This document shows positions 63,085-64,000 of a stretch of 64,000 nucleotides of DNA, in pieces (position 1 is the first letter of the stretch; each line of letters begins with the position of its first letter). The notes under the pieces were generated by a model. The model did not search any database and was not told the origin of the DNA. It was given only the letters and a program-made list of their open reading frames with translations. The DNA comes from Streptomyces anulatus (GTDB lineage: Bacteria > Actinomycetota > Actinomycetes > Streptomycetales > Streptomycetaceae): NCBI RefSeq assembly GCF_000721175.1, contig NZ_JOEZ01000020.1, forward strand, positions 1 through 64,000, in the 5' to 3' direction. The position numbers and the translations under genes were made by a program.

Positions 63085-64000
63085 CCGTACTGTGGGCGCT
63101 GCGCTCATGGTGCGCCTCCCACAAGTGCCTGCCGTGCTACTTCAACTGGCCCGAGAACGCCACGCTCCAGGCCCTGCCGCGGTCCGGCGTGCTGGACCAT
63201 CAGTCGCCGGACGACGTCCCCACCCAGCAACTGTTCGCCTTCGCCCGCACCCTGGGCGACTCGCCTGTCCGCCGCGTCTTCCTCGCCGGCGGCGAGCCGC
63301 TGCTGTGGGCCCCGGCCCTGAAGCTGATCGAGATCCTCAAGACCCAGAGAATCGAGGTCGTGGTGTGCACCAGCGGCCCGGCCCTGAACAAGCCGGGCAT
63401 GGCCGAGCGGCTGGTCGACCTCGGCGTGGACGCGTTCTCGGTCTCGCTGGACTCCACCGACGCCGAGTACAACGACCGCTGGCGCCCGCCGCGCAAGCCC
63501 GGCTTCGGCTGGGAGGGCGTCGTCAACGGCATCCGTACCGTCCTGACGGCACGCGGTGACCGGCCGCAACCCCGAGTCGGCATCTACAGCATGATCACCA
63601 AGCTCAACCTGGACGCCATCACCACGGTGCCCCGTCTGGCCGCCGAGCTGGGCTGCGACTACTTCGTCGCCCAGCCCGTCTCGCTGCCCGCCGACCACAA
63701 TCTCCACGACGAGCTCGTGCTCACCGAGACGGACATTCCGCGCCTGCGCCGGGAGTTCGGGCAGCTCTACGCCTCCGGCCTGCCGCTGACCCTGCCTTCC
63801 GTCGACTACCCCGGCCAGTTCGTCTCGGCCGTCCAAGAGTCGACCGGCCTGGTCCGCGACTGCTTCGGCGGCAACGACCTGTTCTTCGTCGAACCCGACG
63901 GCTCGGTATGGGACTGCCCCTCCGCGCTGCGCATCGCCCAGACCCCGCCCCAGCGGCGCCGCAACATCCGGGAGACCACCGCGGCGGACGCGTTCCGCCC
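63066..64000 (+). CDS. Radical SAM protein, cut by the window end
   Basis: At least 311 residues, open to the right edge. GTG at 63066 follows AAAGGAG and yields PDRNVTVLWALRSWCASHKC. The iron-sulfur cysteines are WCASHKCLPCYFNW, that is CX4CX2C instead of the common CX3CX2C, followed by FLAGGEPLLW (GGE motif) and SVSLDSTDAEYND. A C-terminal DGSVWDCPSALR region with DCFGG resembles a SPASM-like second cluster domain. It would modify the pathway product, perhaps at carbon or sulfur; substrate unknown. Confidence 0.82.
   Translation, partial: MPDRNVTVLWALRSWCASHKCLPCYFNWPENATLQALPRSGVLDHQSPDDVPTQQLFAFARTLGDSPVRRVFLAGGEPLLWAPALKLIEILKTQRIEVVVCTSGPALNKPGMAERLVDLGVDAFSVSLDSTDAEYNDRWRPPRKPGFGWEGVVNGIRTVLTARGDRPQPRVGIYSMITKLNLDAITTVPRLAAELGCDYFVAQPVSLPADHNLHDELVLTETDIPRLRREFGQLYASGLPLTLPSVDYPGQFVSAVQESTGLVRDCFGGNDLFFVEPDGSVWDCPSALRIAQTPPQRRRNIRETTAADAFR

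Overview
The window is about 70% GC, uses many GTG starts and ATGA/GTGA stop-start overlaps, and carries actinomycete hallmark genes: a cvnA-D conservon with P450s, pspA-pspAA-htpX-pspAB, DUF5999, a DUF5753-type XRE regulator and a DosS/DevS-like GAF sensor. It is almost certainly chromosomal DNA of a Streptomyces or close relative. I see no rRNA, tRNA, CRISPR array or intact insertion sequence. The first gene resembles a transposition accessory protein (TniQ) and is probably cut by the window edge.

Layout. 0-7.4 kb: the TniQ-like gene, a kinase-dead GAF sensor with a flavin/PPOX protein, a PAS-PP2C phosphatase, a small CBM48 protein and a DHA2 drug exporter. 7.4-30 kb: a metal/redox and envelope-stress island. 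It holds a CPD-type P1B ATPase, a YHS protein, a diheme cytochrome b operon, DUF305, cupredoxin, an ABC-2 exporter, the PspA operon, small SHOCT/DUF2933 membrane proteins, a cupredoxin-CopA-YHS fusion with CsoR, a TreT-like glycosyltransferase-YHS fusion, galT and a multicopper oxidase. Four genes here look broken (two DUF6153-like genes, the multicopper oxidase and a CsoR remnant), so the copper module seems to be decaying in part.

30-46.4 kb, all on the minus strand: a seven-gene translationally coupled operon holds four Nudix domains, two PCMT-like methyltransferase domains, two small class I methyltransferase domains, a GNAT domain, an aminoglycoside-phosphotransferase-fold kinase and a VanX-like dipeptidase. 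Upstream are an ABC exporter and a second phosphotransferase. A second coupled set follows: two DNase I-like EEP proteins, a small HTH protein, a 39-residue ORF, an XRE regulator and DUF5999. 46.4-52.5 kb: conservon cvnABCD plus two P450s and two small upstream genes.

52.5-64 kb: a GH15 enzyme fused to two N-terminal GntR-like winged helices lies divergent from a long plus-strand operon. That operon encodes an RsbW-like ATPase, an aldo/keto reductase, QueD, QueE, a phosphoribosyltransferase, a glycosyltransferase, a PIG-L deacetylase, a WbqC-family protein, FolE, a thymidylate-kinase-like protein and a radical SAM protein cut by the window end. The enzymes predict a 7-deazapurine nucleoside or glycoside pathway. 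Conserved arrays of three 8-bp half-sites spaced exactly 11 bp apart precede the operon, the GH15 side and the gene at 52503, and look like a shared, unrecognised operator/promoter. These two gene systems (the Nudix/methyltransferase operon and the 7-deazapurine operon with its GH15-wHTH neighbour) are the best candidates for undescribed biology.
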